From the NCBI RefSeq assembly GCF_012911005.2, contig NZ_WTVS01000026.1, positions 1-64,000 on the forward strand: 64,000 bases of DNA, in the 5' to 3' direction. Below, one piece after another: positions 48,444 to 57,020 of the stretch. The position numbers and the translations under genes were made by a program. The first letter of the stretch is position 1. Every line of letters starts with the position of its first letter. This stretch comes from Aromatoleum toluolicum. GTDB taxonomy: Bacteria; Pseudomonadota; Gammaproteobacteria; Burkholderiales; Rhodocyclaceae. The notes beneath the pieces are model-generated. The model was not told the origin of the DNA. It was given only the letters and a program-made list of their open reading frames with translations, and ran no database searches.

Positions 48444-49019
48444 ATGAATCTAACAACTTGCTCCGCCATCGCCGCTTTCGTCCTTCTATCATCCGGAAAC
48501 TCACTTGCTGCAGAATTCCAAATCAAAGGGCATCGACTCGGCGAGGACGAGTCGTCGGCCTGCCAGGACGGGAAGGTCGTCAGGCTTCAAGAATTACTTA
48601 CAACAATTGGGGTTGGCGGCTTCGATTTCCCTGCCACAAGCTGTGATGTGCGATTCGATAGCGTGGCCGGACTAAAGCCATCCGAGCCAGCCAAGCTCTT
48701 ATTTTGGAATGGCGCGCTTATTCGCATTGTGATCCGTTTCGATGGGCTTGATTGGTCTGACGCGGCAGGTTTCAGGACGGCGTTCACGGACTTGTATGGC
48801 AAGCGACCTTCCTTGAAACGAAGCCCTCCATTCATGACAGAATCGTGGCGCAACGGCGGACAGAGCCTGCAGCTTGAATGGACTACCCGTTTGAAGAGCG
48901 TCGGCGTCTATTTGACAGATGACCGAGCATGGGAGGAGTACGAACGGGCCCGCAGACGTGCCGACGGCGCGGTGGAGGCGGCCGAAAAGAAGCGCAGAAG
49001 TAGAGACGTTCTCAATTAG
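48444..49019 (+). CDS. Exported protein of unknown function (cargo gene)
   Basis: 191 residues. It has a signal peptide (MNLTTCSAIAAFVLLSSGNSLAA) and a mature domain with two Cys (SSACQDG, ATSCDV), then a charged C-terminal helix (DDRAWEEYERARRRADGAVEAAEKKRR). The closest general look is that of short periplasmic proteins annotated as hypothetical. It follows the zinc-ribbon gene by 18 bases and ends at a strong terminator, so the two form one cassette. Confidence 0.75.
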   Translation: MNLTTCSAIAAFVLLSSGNSLAAEFQIKGHRLGEDESSACQDGKVVRLQELLTTIGVGGFDFPATSCDVRFDSVAGLKPSEPAKLLFWNGALIRIVIRFDGLDWSDAAGFRTAFTDLYGKRPSLKRSPPFMTESWRNGGQSLQLEWTTRLKSVGVYLTDDRAWEEYERARRRADGAVEAAEKKRRSRDVLN

Positions 49020-49051
49020 CGCCGACCGCTGATTTAACCCCCACCCCGAAC

Positions 49052-49076
49052 AGCCGCCCACGAGGCGGCTTTTTCT
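49052..49076 (+). terminator. Terminator of the cargo cassette
   Basis: AGCCGCC/GGCGGCT stem with loop CACGA, followed by UUUUUCUU on the plus strand. It closes the two-gene cassette 33 bases past its last stop and insulates it from the early promoter 60 bases further on. Confidence 0.9.
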
Positions 49077-49116
49077 TGCCTCCGCGAATCTGGCGCGCGG
49101 CGTCGTGCGCTTTTTT

Positions 49117-49158
49117 ATACGCGTACGTATTGACTAATTTATACGTGTGCGTATAGTT
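49117..49158 (+). promoter_or_regulatory. pL-like promoter with two operators
   Basis: Plus-strand promoter TTGACT (49130-49135), 16-base spacer, TATAGT (49152-49157). Dyads ATACG-N4-CGTAT lie at 49117-49130 and 49141-49154, both exact, centres 24 bp apart. Layout and most bases match the pR-like promoter at 46415-46455. It drives the rightward operon from 49200. Confidence 0.88.
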
Positions 49159-49199
49159 CAGTCAGCAGCAGGACAGCTAAAGCCCACCGGGAGCCCGAC

Positions 49200-49379
49200 A
49201 TGCCGAACCTACCCCGCCGCCACATCGAATCCCGCCGCACCGAACGCGGCCTGTTCGTGATCGTCGCCGTTCTGGCTGCGCTAGTCGTCGCCGGGGTGAT
49301 CGGTTCCGTGCTGGTCGATCTGTACGCCGGCCTCGCTACGGCCGTCGGCGACGTTCTGACCCACACGCCGGGGCGCTGA
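49200..49379 (+). CDS. Small membrane protein, first gene of the rightward operon
   Basis: 59 residues. GGGAG lies six bases before the ATG. A basic N-terminus (LPRRHIESRRTERG) precedes a membrane span (LFVIVAVLAALVVAGVIGSVLV) and a short tail. It starts about 36 bases from the expected transcript start. Function unknown. Confidence 0.7.
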   Translation: MPNLPRRHIESRRTERGLFVIVAVLAALVVAGVIGSVLVDLYAGLATAVGDVLTHTPGR

Positions 49380-49380
49380 C

Positions 49381-49473
49381 ATGCGCGCCCTTACCGATCT
49401 AGCAATGAGCGCCTGCGCGGCCGTCCTGATCCTGCTCGGCGAAGCGCTGGGCCTGTCGATCGGCGACGAGTGA
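49381..49473 (+). CDS. 30-residue membrane peptide
   Basis: The ATG follows the previous stop by one base (TGACATG). Product: MRALTDLAMSACAAVLILLGEALGLS, mostly a single hydrophobic helix. It ends three bases before the next gene. Packing supports it; the ribosome site is weak. Confidence 0.45.
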   Translation: MRALTDLAMSACAAVLILLGEALGLSIGDE

Positions 49474-49476
49474 GCC

Positions 49477-49671
49477 ATGACGCTCCGGGGTGACGCGACC
49501 GACTCGACGGCGACCTGCTACGGCAAGCACCGCTTTCCGTCGCTCGCTCAGGCCCGGAAGGTCGCCAAGCGCAGCGCGAGCACGCACTGCGAACGCATCA
49601 ACGCTTACCACTGCCCGCACTGCGCGGGCTGGCACATCGGCAGCCATCTGCCGCGACCGAGGAGGAAGTGA
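49477..49671 (+). CDS. Small zinc-finger-like phage protein
   Basis: 64 residues. The motif CYGKHRFPSLAQARKVAKRSA...CERINAYHCPHCAGWHIGSHL contains CPHC and paired His, a recurrent phage/plasmid small-protein pattern likely to bind zinc and nucleic acid. Basic C-terminus (PRPRRK). Confidence 0.75.
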   Translation: MTLRGDATDSTATCYGKHRFPSLAQARKVAKRSASTHCERINAYHCPHCAGWHIGSHLPRPRRK

Positions 49672-49674
49672 AAC

Positions 49675-49827
49675 ATGTTGCTCAGGCACACGAAGGAACG
49701 CCCCGACCTCAACGACGGGCAGAGGCACGAGCCGGAGCACCGGCAGGCGACGGCGCTGCATCTGATGCTCGCGCTCAAGCAGGTCCGCCAGCGCGGCCCG
49801 TTCCGCACGGCGAAGGGCCTGAAATGA
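49675..49827 (+). CDS. 50-residue phage protein
   Basis: GGAGG lies nine bases before the ATG, inside the end of the previous gene. Product starts MLLRHTKERPDLNDGQRHEPEHRQATALHLMLALKQ, charged and helical. Its stop overlaps the next start (ATGA). Function unknown. Confidence 0.6.
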   Translation: MLLRHTKERPDLNDGQRHEPEHRQATALHLMLALKQVRQRGPFRTAKGLK

Positions 49828-49994
49828 CGGCACGGTTCATGGAGATGCGCAGCGACTGGGTGATGCGCGAGTTCTGCAACGTCGTCCAGTTGCGCGTACA
49901 GCGCGGCGAGATGACCGCGCGCGCCGCCGCCGAGCATCTCCGGGCGCACCTCGTGCCGCTGCACGTCGCGCTTCGCATTGTCACCAGCAACTAG
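49824..49994 (+). CDS. 56-residue phage protein
   Basis: ATGA overlap with the preceding gene. Product MTARFMEMRSDWVMREFCNVVQLRVQRGEMTARAAAEHL is helical and protein-like. It ends nine bases before the next gene. No family recognised. Confidence 0.6.
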   Translation: MTARFMEMRSDWVMREFCNVVQLRVQRGEMTARAAAEHLRAHLVPLHVALRIVTSN

Positions 49995-50003
49995 GAGGAA
50001 TCC

Positions 50004-50351
50004 ATGCTGCACACGAACTACCACCACATCACGGCACCGATCGAAGCGCCGGAGCCGCCCGACACGGCAGCGCGCGAGCAGGCCGTCGAGCTGCTGACAC
50101 CTGTCGTGCTCGACGAGTACATGCAGGACATCGTTCGCGTCGATGAGGCGCGCGGCTTCTTCCTGCGCAGCGAGGATGCAGCGATCTGCGCCGCGATCAT
50201 GGCCGGCGATGCGATGCGCGTCGGGCAGATCACCATCGAGGCCTGCCGGCGCGTGGTCGAGATCGCCGCCGAGGCCGAAGCCGAGCGCCGCGTGGATGCG
50301 ATGGATCGCGAGGATGAGGCGGATTACTACGCGGCGCGGGTGGCGTCATGA
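50004..50351 (+). CDS. Phage early protein of unknown function
   Basis: 115 residues, acidic, with several helices (REQAVELLTPVVLDEYMQDIVRVDEARGFF and EACRRVVEIAAEAEAERRVDAMDREDEADYYAARV). AGGAGG precedes the ATG. It overlaps the next gene by four bases. Not recognised. Confidence 0.65.
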   Translation: MLHTNYHHITAPIEAPEPPDTAAREQAVELLTPVVLDEYMQDIVRVDEARGFFLRSEDAAICAAIMAGDAMRVGQITIEACRRVVEIAAEAEAERRVDAMDREDEADYYAARVAS

Positions 50352-50575
50352 GCGCCGCCAAGCCTCTCAGCGCCGGCCGCACCGCGACCTACATCGCCGC
50401 GATCTTCGGCCTGTTCGCGCTGCTGCAATGGCACGACGCCGCCACCGCCGAGCGGATCGCCGCCCGCGAGCAGGCCGACCGGCAGCAGATCGCCGACTCG
50501 ATCCGCGACATGGACTGCGGCGAGAGCCCGGTGAATCTGGCGCAGTCGCCGCACACCCCCAACACCCTGAAGTGA
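50348..50575 (+). CDS. Small membrane-anchored phage protein
   Basis: 75 residues. One N-terminal membrane span (TYIAAIFGLFALLQW) and a charged cytoplasmic or periplasmic helix (ATAERIAAREQADRQQIADSIRD), then a single Cys. ATGA overlap with the preceding gene. Function unknown. Confidence 0.6.
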   Translation: MSAAKPLSAGRTATYIAAIFGLFALLQWHDAATAERIAAREQADRQQIADSIRDMDCGESPVNLAQSPHTPNTLK

Positions 50576-50583
50576 GGACCACC

Positions 50584-51417
50584 ATGAGCAACGTCACCGC
50601 GCTGCAAGCGCAAAAGCAGAACTTTTCCCTCGCGCCCAAGGATATCGACGAGGCTTTGCGCTTTGCCGACATGCTGGCGAGTTCAGTCCTCGTGCCGAAG
50701 GACTATGTCGGCAAGCCCGGTAACTGCCTCGTCGCCATCCAATGGGGCATGGAACTCGGCCTGCAGCCGATGCAGGCGATGCAGTCCATCGCCGTGATCA
50801 ACGGACGCCCGAGCCTGTGGGGCGACGCGATGCTCGGCCTGGTGAAGTCGCATCCGGCTTTCGAGTGGATCAAGGAGGAGTGCGACGGCAACGTCGCGAC
50901 CTGCACCCTCAAGCGCCGCGGCGAGCCGGAGGTGAGCCAGACCTTCACGATGGAAGACGCGAAGCGCGCCGGCCTGACGGGTAAGCAAGGCCCATGGACG
51001 CAGTATCCGAAGCGAATGCTTCAGATGCGTGCACGCGGCTTCGCGCTGCGCGATGCGTTCCCGGATGCGCTGCGCGGCCTCATCTCTTCCGAGGAAGCGC
51101 GCGACCTTCCGGCCGAGCGCGACATGGGCGCCGCCGAGGTCGTCGCTTCGGAGCGCCAGCCGGCGCCGCGTGCGCACGAGCCGCAGGCACTGCCGCCCTA
51201 CCCTGCCGACGAGTTCGCCGCAAACCTCCCGAAGTGGCTCAACGCCATCGAGGCCGGGAAGGTTTCCGCCGATCAGGTCATCGCCCGCAGCTCGAGCAAA
51301 TACACCCTGAGCGAAGCGCAGAAGAGCGCGATCCGCAACCCGCCGAGTCCTGAGCTGCAGGCCGGCGATGTCGCCGACGCCGAATGGACCGCCGCCTATG
51401 AAGGAGAGCAGCAGTGA
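50584..51417 (+). CDS. recT: RecT-family single-strand annealing protein
   Basis: 277 residues. RecT-type core: YVGKPGNCLVAIQWGMELGLQPMQAMQSIAVINGRPSLWGDAMLGLVKSH and GPWTQYPKRMLQMRARGFALRDAFPDALRG. It anneals complementary strands and is the natural partner of the exonuclease encoded next (ATGA overlap). The ATG at 50584 starts right after the previous gene; the frame extends upstream only as a shadow. Confidence 0.88.
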   Translation: MSNVTALQAQKQNFSLAPKDIDEALRFADMLASSVLVPKDYVGKPGNCLVAIQWGMELGLQPMQAMQSIAVINGRPSLWGDAMLGLVKSHPAFEWIKEECDGNVATCTLKRRGEPEVSQTFTMEDAKRAGLTGKQGPWTQYPKRMLQMRARGFALRDAFPDALRGLISSEEARDLPAERDMGAAEVVASERQPAPRAHEPQALPPYPADEFAANLPKWLNAIEAGKVSADQVIARSSSKYTLSEAQKSAIRNPPSPELQAGDVADAEWTAAYEGEQQ

Positions 51418-53171
51418 TCGAACTGAACGTACAGCAGGGCACGCCCGAATGGCATGCGGCCCGCGCCACTACCCACAACGCATCCGAGGCGCCGGCCATG
51501 ATGGGCGTGCATAAGCAGTGCTCGCGCACCGAGCTGCTCTTCATGAAGAAGACGGGAATCACGCCGGACGTGTCGGATTGGGTGCAGCGCTTCCTCTTCG
51601 ACAAGGGGCATGAAGTCGAAGCCATCGCTAGGCAGATGATCGAGGACTCGCTCGGCGAGGAGCTGTATCCCGTCGTTGCGACGGACGATTCCGGCAAGTA
51701 CCTCGCCAGCTCAGACGGCGCGACGATGCTGTTCGACGTCGGCATGGAATGCAAGCTCTGGAGCGAGGAGACTGCCGCCTCGGTACGTGCCGGCCAAGTG
51801 CCCGACTACCACGCATGGCAGCTCGACCAGCAGATCGCCGTCTTCGGTCTGGAGAAGATCATCTTCGTTTGCTCCGACGGGACGCCCGAGCGCACCGTCT
51901 GGTGCGAGTACCGCACGACGCCCGAGCGCATCGCTCGCCTGATGGCGGGGTGGGAGCAGTTCGACCGCGATCTCGCCGACTACGTGCCCGAGGCGCCGAA
52001 GGCCGACGCGCCGATCGGCCGCGCCCCGGAATCGCTGCCGGCGCTGCGCATCGAAGTCACGGGCATGGTCACGGCCAGCAACCTCGCTGCGTTCCAGGAA
52101 CACGCGCTCGCCGTCTTCCGTAGCATCAATACCGACCTGCAGACCGATGCCGATTTCGCCGACGCGGAGAAGGCGGTGAAGTGGGCGAAGGAAGTTGAAG
52201 ACAAGCTCGACGGCGCCAAGCAGCACGCGCTGAGCCAGACGGCCAGCATTGACGAGCTGTTCCGCACGATCGACACCATCAAGGACGAGGCGCGCGCGGT
52301 GCGCCTGAAGCTCGACAAGCTGGTGAAGACCGAGAAGGAAGCTCGGAAGCTGCATATCGTTTCGCAGGCGTATCAAGCACTGCTGGATCACATTGGCAAC
52401 CTGAACCAGCGCCTCGGTGGGCAGTTCATCCCGTCGGGCGCGTACAGCGCCGCGATGTTCGGCGAGGCCGTGAAGGGCCTGAAGTCGCTCGACAGTATGC
52501 GGGACAAGGTCGGCGTTGCACTGGCGAACGCCAAAGTCGACGCGAACGCGCTCGCCGACCGCATCGACGCGAACCGCAAGAGCGTCGAGGACATGAGCCT
52601 CGCGCCGGACTTCGCGCAGATCTGCACGAAGGCGCCCGAGGACTTCGCCGCGCTCATCCAGGTGCGCGTCAATCAGCGGAAGGAAGCCGAGGAACGCCGA
52701 CTGGCTGCCGAGCGTGAGCGCATCCGTGCCGAGGAAGAAGCAAAGGCGCAGCGCGCAGCGCGCGAAGCTCAGGCCGAGATCGACCGCAAAGCCGCCGCCG
52801 AGCGTGCCGCTGAACAGGCGAAGCTCGACGCCGAGCGCGCGGAGCTGAGGCGCCAGCAGGAAGCCGTCGATGCCGAGCAGCGCCGGCAGCGCGAGGCCGA
52901 GAACGTCCAGCGGATGAAGCCGGCGGCACAGCCGGCCGTCGAGCCCACCCCCACCCCGGCAGAGAGCGCAGCAACGATCACCCTCGGAAAGATCAACGAG
53001 CGACTGTCACCGATCAGTCTCAGCGCCGCCGGCCTCGCCGAACTGGGCATCCAGCCCGTCGGGCGCGAGCGCTCCGCGGTGCTGTACCGCGAGTCGGACG
53101 TCGGCCGCATCTGTACGGCGCTGATTCGCCATCTTTCGACCGTGTGCGTTCAGCTTCTGGAGGCGGCATGA
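51414..53171 (+). CDS. YqaJ-family recombination exonuclease with long coiled-coil tail
   Basis: 585 residues. Residues about 1-200 are the YqaJ nuclease: signature [23 protein letters not shown], the acidic pair and ECK in [11 protein letters not shown], and [10 protein letters not shown]. Residues about 250-400 are helical. Residues about 420-510 are a Glu/Arg/Ala coiled coil ([19 protein letters not shown]...), then a small C-terminal domain. Most phage YqaJ proteins are near 200-350 residues, so the C-terminal half is an unusual addition. It resects DNA ends for RecT. Confidence 0.88.
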   Translation: MIELNVQQGTPEWHAARATTHNASEAPAMMGVHKQCSRTELLFMKKTGITPDVSDWVQRFLFDKGHEVEAIARQMIEDSLGEELYPVVATDDSGKYLASSDGATMLFDVGMECKLWSEETAASVRAGQVPDYHAWQLDQQIAVFGLEKIIFVCSDGTPERTVWCEYRTTPERIARLMAGWEQFDRDLADYVPEAPKADAPIGRAPESLPALRIEVTGMVTASNLAAFQEHALAVFRSINTDLQTDADFADAEKAVKWAKEVEDKLDGAKQHALSQTASIDELFRTIDTIKDEARAVRLKLDKLVKTEKEARKLHIVSQAYQALLDHIGNLNQRLGGQFIPSGAYSAAMFGEAVKGLKSLDSMRDKVGVALANAKVDANALADRIDANRKSVEDMSLAPDFAQICTKAPEDFAALIQVRVNQRKEAEERRLAAERERIRAEEEAKAQRAAREAQAEIDRKAAAERAAEQAKLDAERAELRRQQEAVDAEQRRQREAENVQRMKPAAQPAVEPTPTPAESAATITLGKINERLSPISLSAAGLAELGIQPVGRERSAVLYRESDVGRICTALIRHLSTVCVQLLEAA

Positions 53172-54382
53172 TCCGCAACGCCCTCGCCTACCACCTCCCG
53201 TCCGGCTGGCCGTGGGACGCCGACGCGATGTCGGAATACCTCTCGCGCCGCACGTTCCAACCCTGCTGCCAGCTCGACCACGAATCCAGCGGTTTCGTGC
53301 CGCCGCGCGACGAGGCGAATCTTTGCCATCAGGTCGGCGACTTCCTGCTCGTGTGCCTGCAGACGGAAGAGCGGCTGCTGCCGGCCTACGTCGTCGCCGA
53401 GCATGCCGACCTGAAGGCCGAAGAGATGATGCAGATGCAGGGCTTCAAGCCCGGCCGCAAGCAGATGAAGGAGATCAAGGAGGCGGTGCTGTTGGAACTG
53501 CTGCCGCAGGCCTTCACGCGGAAGCGCCGGACGCTCGCCTGGATCGACCCGGCATCGTCGCTGCTGATCGTCGATGCCGCCAGCGCGAACCGCGCAGAGG
53601 ACGTGCTTTCGCAACTGCACCAAGCGCTCGACATGCTGCCGGTGGAGATGCTGCGCACCGAGCGCACGCCGACGACGACGATGGCCGACTGGCTCGCCTC
53701 CGGCGACGCGCCGCAGGGCTTCAGCATCGATCAGGAATGCGAGCTGGTATCGGTCGGCGAGGATGGCGCGTCCGTCCGCTACACGCGGCACGACCTGCAC
53801 GGCGACGACGTGCGCGATCACCTCGCTGCCGGGAAGCTGCCGGCGAGCCTCGCGCTGACGTTCAGCGACCGCGTGAGTTTCGTGCTGACGGAGAAGATGG
53901 AGGTGAAGCGCGTCGTGCTGCTGGATGTGCCGATGCAGGGCCGCGAGCAGGCCGACGACGCGATCGAGCAGTTCGACGCGGATTTCCTGCTCGCTGCGAG
54001 CGAGGTCGGGATTCTGATGCGTGAGCTGATTTACGTGCATGGCGGGCTGATGGTGAAGAGCGACGCAGACCTGGTCGCGCATGCCGAGAGTGCCCGGGGC
54101 GCTTTCAACAGGCTGGCCGCGCTGGCCGCGTCGGACGGCGGATCCATGACCATCAGCGACGGCGAAGGCAACGTCCTGATCGGCGCCGGCAACGAATACG
54201 ACCCGCTCTACCCCGACGCAAAGCGCATCGTCATTGAGCAGCGCAAACCGTCCATCAGCCTGATTCAGCGCCATCTGCGCATCGGCTACAACCGCGCAGC
54301 GCGGCTCATCGAGCAGATGGAAAGCGACGGCATCGTGTCCGCCATGAAAGCGGACGGCACCCGGGAGGTAATCGCAGCATGA
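53168..54382 (+). CDS. rdgC: RdgC fused to an FtsK gamma-type winged helix
   Basis: 404 residues. Residues about 1-315 align with Rdg[49 protein letters not shown], the [10 protein letters not shown] strand and [20 protein letters not shown]. RdgC forms a ring on DNA and limits RecA. Residues about 340-400 ([48 protein letters not shown]) match the FtsK gamma domain, which reads KOPS in host chromosomes. Normal RdgC is about 300 residues and lacks this. It sits in the RecT-YqaJ operon with ATGA overlaps on both sides. Confidence 0.88.
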   Translation: MIRNALAYHLPSGWPWDADAMSEYLSRRTFQPCCQLDHESSGFVPPRDEANLCHQVGDFLLVCLQTEERLLPAYVVAEHADLKAEEMMQMQGFKPGRKQMKEIKEAVLLELLPQAFTRKRRTLAWIDPASSLLIVDAASANRAEDVLSQLHQALDMLPVEMLRTERTPTTTMADWLASGDAPQGFSIDQECELVSVGEDGASVRYTRHDLHGDDVRDHLAAGKLPASLALTFSDRVSFVLTEKMEVKRVVLLDVPMQGREQADDAIEQFDADFLLAASEVGILMRELIYVHGGLMVKSDADLVAHAESARGAFNRLAALAASDGGSMTISDGEGNVLIGAGNEYDPLYPDAKRIVIEQRKPSISLIQRHLRIGYNRAARLIEQMESDGIVSAMKADGTREVIAA

Positions 54383-55206
54383 GCACCGATACCAAGGCAG
54401 TCGAAACCGCCCTCGCGTCCTCGCACGAGATGCTGACGGTGGCCGATCTGTGTCTGATCACCAGCATGGAAAAGAAGGCCGTCGAGGCGCAGCTGAAGGC
54501 ACTCGCGCAGCAAGGGCAGATCGATCACAAGCCGAAGACCGGCCGATTCGAAGCCTACTACGGGCTGCTGCGCACGACGCCGCAGGCAGCTGTCAAGGAA
54601 TCCTTGACGGTTCAGGAGGCGCCGGCCGCCAACGGCGCAGGCGGTGCGGCGACCGTGCGCGCCATCCCGGCGCCGGAGTATGACCCGAATGACGTTGCTT
54701 TCAGTTCGGGCGCACATCCCCGCAGCGATTCGGCGCTGGCGTCGCGCATCGAAAAGCTTGGAAATCAACTGGTGTATGACCAGAGCGGGATGGTCGTGGG
54801 CATGTTCATGGTTGCGGACTTGGTCACGCTGGTGCGCGGCGAGCAGGCCGCCCAGGCCGACACCGTCGCCGCAAAGGTGAAGGTGATCGACGGCCTGCGT
54901 GCCGACCTCGCCAACGCGAAGGCCCTCGCCGACAAGCTCGAACATCTCCTCGGCTCCGAGCGCACCGCCTGTGCCGCGCTGCGCGAGCAGCTCGACGGCA
55001 TGGTCAGCCCGACGGTCGAGAGCATCGCCCCGGCCGGCTATCTCGTCCGAGCCCCGAAGCGCGCGCACCGCATCGTCACGAAGCAGGACAAGGCGCAAGC
55101 GCACGCGCTGGCCGCCGCACGCAACGGCTCCGGTCGCGGCGAGGTGTTCGCCCTGGTGCCGATCGGTCGCGCGGTCCGTGGTGCCGAGTGGAGGCCGGCG
55201 AAATGA
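54379..55206 (+). CDS. Phage DNA-binding-like protein with winged-helix N-terminus and coiled coil
   Basis: 275 residues. The N-terminus reads as a winged helix ([46 protein letters not shown]). A linker follows, then a coiled coil ([37 protein letters not shown]) and a basic C-terminus. It is coupled to rdgC and to the next gene by ATGA overlaps. A recombination accessory role is a guess from context. Confidence 0.65.
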   Translation: MSTDTKAVETALASSHEMLTVADLCLITSMEKKAVEAQLKALAQQGQIDHKPKTGRFEAYYGLLRTTPQAAVKESLTVQEAPAANGAGGAATVRAIPAPEYDPNDVAFSSGAHPRSDSALASRIEKLGNQLVYDQSGMVVGMFMVADLVTLVRGEQAAQADTVAAKVKVIDGLRADLANAKALADKLEHLLGSERTACAALREQLDGMVSPTVESIAPAGYLVRAPKRAHRIVTKQDKAQAHALAAARNGSGRGEVFALVPIGRAVRGAEWRPAK

Positions 55207-55556
55207 TCCCCATCGCCACGCAACTCGCCGCCGCGAACGGCGCGTGCACTCAGCCTGCGTCGCGCACCGGACAGCTGCCCCAAGTTCCTTACTCCCTGTT
55301 CGGGCTCGGCACCAACGGCGGTGCCCCCATCGCCCGCGGCGCCGCGAAGGAGGCCCGCCGCAACGGCATCGTCGAGTACCTGCGCACGCACGGCGGGTAC
55401 AAATCGAGCGACATCGCTGCGGCCTTCGGCGTGAGTGCAGAGACGACGGTCAAGGATCTGCGGGAGATGAGAGCGGAGGGGCGCGTGCGCCGGGACGATT
55501 CGCGGAGTCCGTATCTGTGGGAGGCCGCCGAAGCCGATGAGGAGAGCGCCAAATGA
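55203..55556 (+). CDS. Small winged-helix phage regulator
   Basis: 117 residues. The C-terminal part is a winged helix: RRNGIVEYLRTHGGYKSSDIAAAFGVSAETTVKDLREMRAEGRVRRD. The ATG at 55203 overlaps the previous stop. The N-terminal 45 residues are low in structure. Likely DNA-binding; target unknown. Confidence 0.65.
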   Translation: MIPIATQLAAANGACTQPASRTGQLPQVPYSLFGLGTNGGAPIARGAAKEARRNGIVEYLRTHGGYKSSDIAAAFGVSAETTVKDLREMRAEGRVRRDDSRSPYLWEAAEADEESAK

Positions 55557-55741
55557 AAGCGCCAGACCTGCATTACGACAAGTGCCGCTGTCAGGGCTGC
55601 GACTGCGACCGCAAGGCCGACTGCCTGCGGTTTGTGGCGCTGGATGACATGGGGCCGGCGACGCCTTGGACGGAGCGGTATTGCGACATGGGCCGCGAGG
55701 CGGAGGGGTTCATTCGCGTGCGGGAGGACGTCGCGCAATGA
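55553..55741 (+). CDS. Small Cys-rich phage protein
   Basis: 62 residues with CRCQGCDCDRKADC and a later Cys, a compact metal-binding look. ATGA overlaps on both sides. No family recognised. Confidence 0.6.
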   Translation: MKAPDLHYDKCRCQGCDCDRKADCLRFVALDDMGPATPWTERYCDMGREAEGFIRVREDVAQ

Positions 55742-55995
55742 ACATCATCCCTCTGGAAACTCTGCACCGCGAAACGCTCGATTCGCTGTTCGCTGAAGCA
55801 GCAACGCTCGGTGCGATTCGCGTATGGCAGCACACCGACCTCGGCGACAGGCCGAAAGCAAGCTTCAAGGTCGAGATCATTTTCCGCAGTGCCCGCGGCA
55901 GCAAGATCGAGGCCGTTGGCAATCACAGCAGCCTCGCGTGTGCGATGGCGGATGCGATCAACGAGGCGCGCGAACTCGGAGCAGGAAAACAATGA
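55738..55995 (+). CDS. Small phage protein
   Basis: 85 residues, alpha/beta pattern (LGAIRVWQHTDLGDRPKASFKVEIIFRSARGSKIEAVGNHSSLACAMADAINEAREL), reminiscent of dsRNA-binding-like or small domain folds, but no family named. ATGA overlaps at both ends. Confidence 0.6.
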   Translation: MNIIPLETLHRETLDSLFAEAATLGAIRVWQHTDLGDRPKASFKVEIIFRSARGSKIEAVGNHSSLACAMADAINEARELGAGKQ

Positions 55996-56480
55996 CCCGT
56001 CACCTCGCCCACATGCTCAACCGCCGCGACGAGTCCCGCAGCGCCAAGCTCCAGAACATCCAGCACAACCGGCACATGATCGGCCAGTACGACGAGATCG
56101 AGATGCTCGAGCGCCAGGCTGTCGATGCCTTCCGGCGGGGCTACGCCCGCGGCACGCACTGGAACGTGCTCGCCGACAGCCGCAACGTGCTGATGCTGAC
56201 CGTTTGCCACAAGATCGAGACGGCGCACGTCAAGGCCGATTTCGAGGCCGTGCGCGAGGTGACGCGGATCGCGCTGGATGCGCTCAAGACGATCCGGGAT
56301 CGCGAGCAGAAGACGGGGAAGTTCGGCTGCAATGCGGACGAGCTGAACGCCCTGCATGCGCTGGTCGAGACCAGCCGGGACTTCTGGGTGCGGCAGCCGG
56401 CGGAGCTGTTCCGCCAGGCCGTCGAGGCGAGCGCCAGGGTCACGAAAACGCTGGTGCAGGAACGGAGGGCTCAGGGATGA
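55992..56480 (+). CDS. Phage protein of unknown function
   Basis: 162 residues, helical. Features: MIGQYDEIEMLERQAVDAFRRGYARGTHWNVLADSRNVLMLTV and ALHALVETSRDFWVRQPAELFRQAV. It resembles unassigned early phage proteins. ATGA overlaps at both ends mark it as part of the operon. Confidence 0.6.
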   Translation: MTRHLAHMLNRRDESRSAKLQNIQHNRHMIGQYDEIEMLERQAVDAFRRGYARGTHWNVLADSRNVLMLTVCHKIETAHVKADFEAVREVTRIALDALKTIRDREQKTGKFGCNADELNALHALVETSRDFWVRQPAELFRQAVEASARVTKTLVQERRAQG

Positions 56481-56659
56481 CCGAACGCGCCAGCAACATC
56501 CACTACGCGAAGGTCTGCATCGCACAGTCGCGGCACTTCACCCGCCGACAGCGAGGCTTCAGCTTCACGCTGCTGCGCTGGGCGGGGAATGCTCGGCGGC
56601 GCGCGATGGCTGAGGCGGTGGCGCCGGTTCAGCGCGATCTGTTCGGAGGTGCAGCATGA
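56477..56659 (+). CDS. Small basic phage protein
   Basis: 60 residues: MTERASNIHYAKVCIAQSRHFTRRQRGFSFTLLRWAGNARRRAM. Strongly basic, likely binds nucleic acid or protein. GGAGG nearby and an ATGA overlap with the gene before and the AlpA-like gene after. Confidence 0.6.
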   Translation: MTERASNIHYAKVCIAQSRHFTRRQRGFSFTLLRWAGNARRRAMAEAVAPVQRDLFGGAA

Positions 56660-56910
56660 GCAAAGCAGCGGCAATCAAGCCCATCTACGTCGATCTCCCG
56701 ACCGTCGCAGGAATCGTCGCGCTATCGGCGACGACGGTGCAGGAGCTTGTCCGGCAGGGCCAGTTCCCCGGTCCGCGCCAGTTGTCCGGCCGTCGTGTGG
56801 CGTGGCTCGTGCGCGAGGTTGAGGAATGGGCTGAGAGCCGGCCGGCGTCCAACCTATTGCCGCCGCCGAATACCGGGGCGAAGAAGCCGCGGAAGCAGAT
56901 TGCGGCGTGA
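56656..56910 (+). CDS. AlpA-like regulator / excisionase
   Basis: 84 residues. MerR-like helix-turn-helix of the AlpA group: PTVAGIVALSATTVQELVRQGQFPGPRQLSGRRVAWLVREVEEWAESRP. In phages such genes near int act as excisionase or as activators of int. Position in the same operon as the recombination genes and near both integrases supports an Xis role. Confidence 0.78.
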   Translation: MSKAAAIKPIYVDLPTVAGIVALSATTVQELVRQGQFPGPRQLSGRRVAWLVREVEEWAESRPASNLLPPPNTGAKKPRKQIAA

Positions 56911-57020
56911 GAACGCGGAGCCCAGCCGACCGCGCGAGGCTGGTTGAGAAAAGCCACCGCCGGCCCCCGGTCGGCTGCGACGTTGGGTTCTGTGGCGGCG
57001 GTAACTACGGAGGACGAAAC

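Noticed and set aside
49668-49994. Single 108-codon gene in this interval
   Set aside because: Two shorter genes (49675-49827 and 49824-49994) have a strong ribosome site and an ATGA overlap; the long frame is a fusion of shadow and real sequence.
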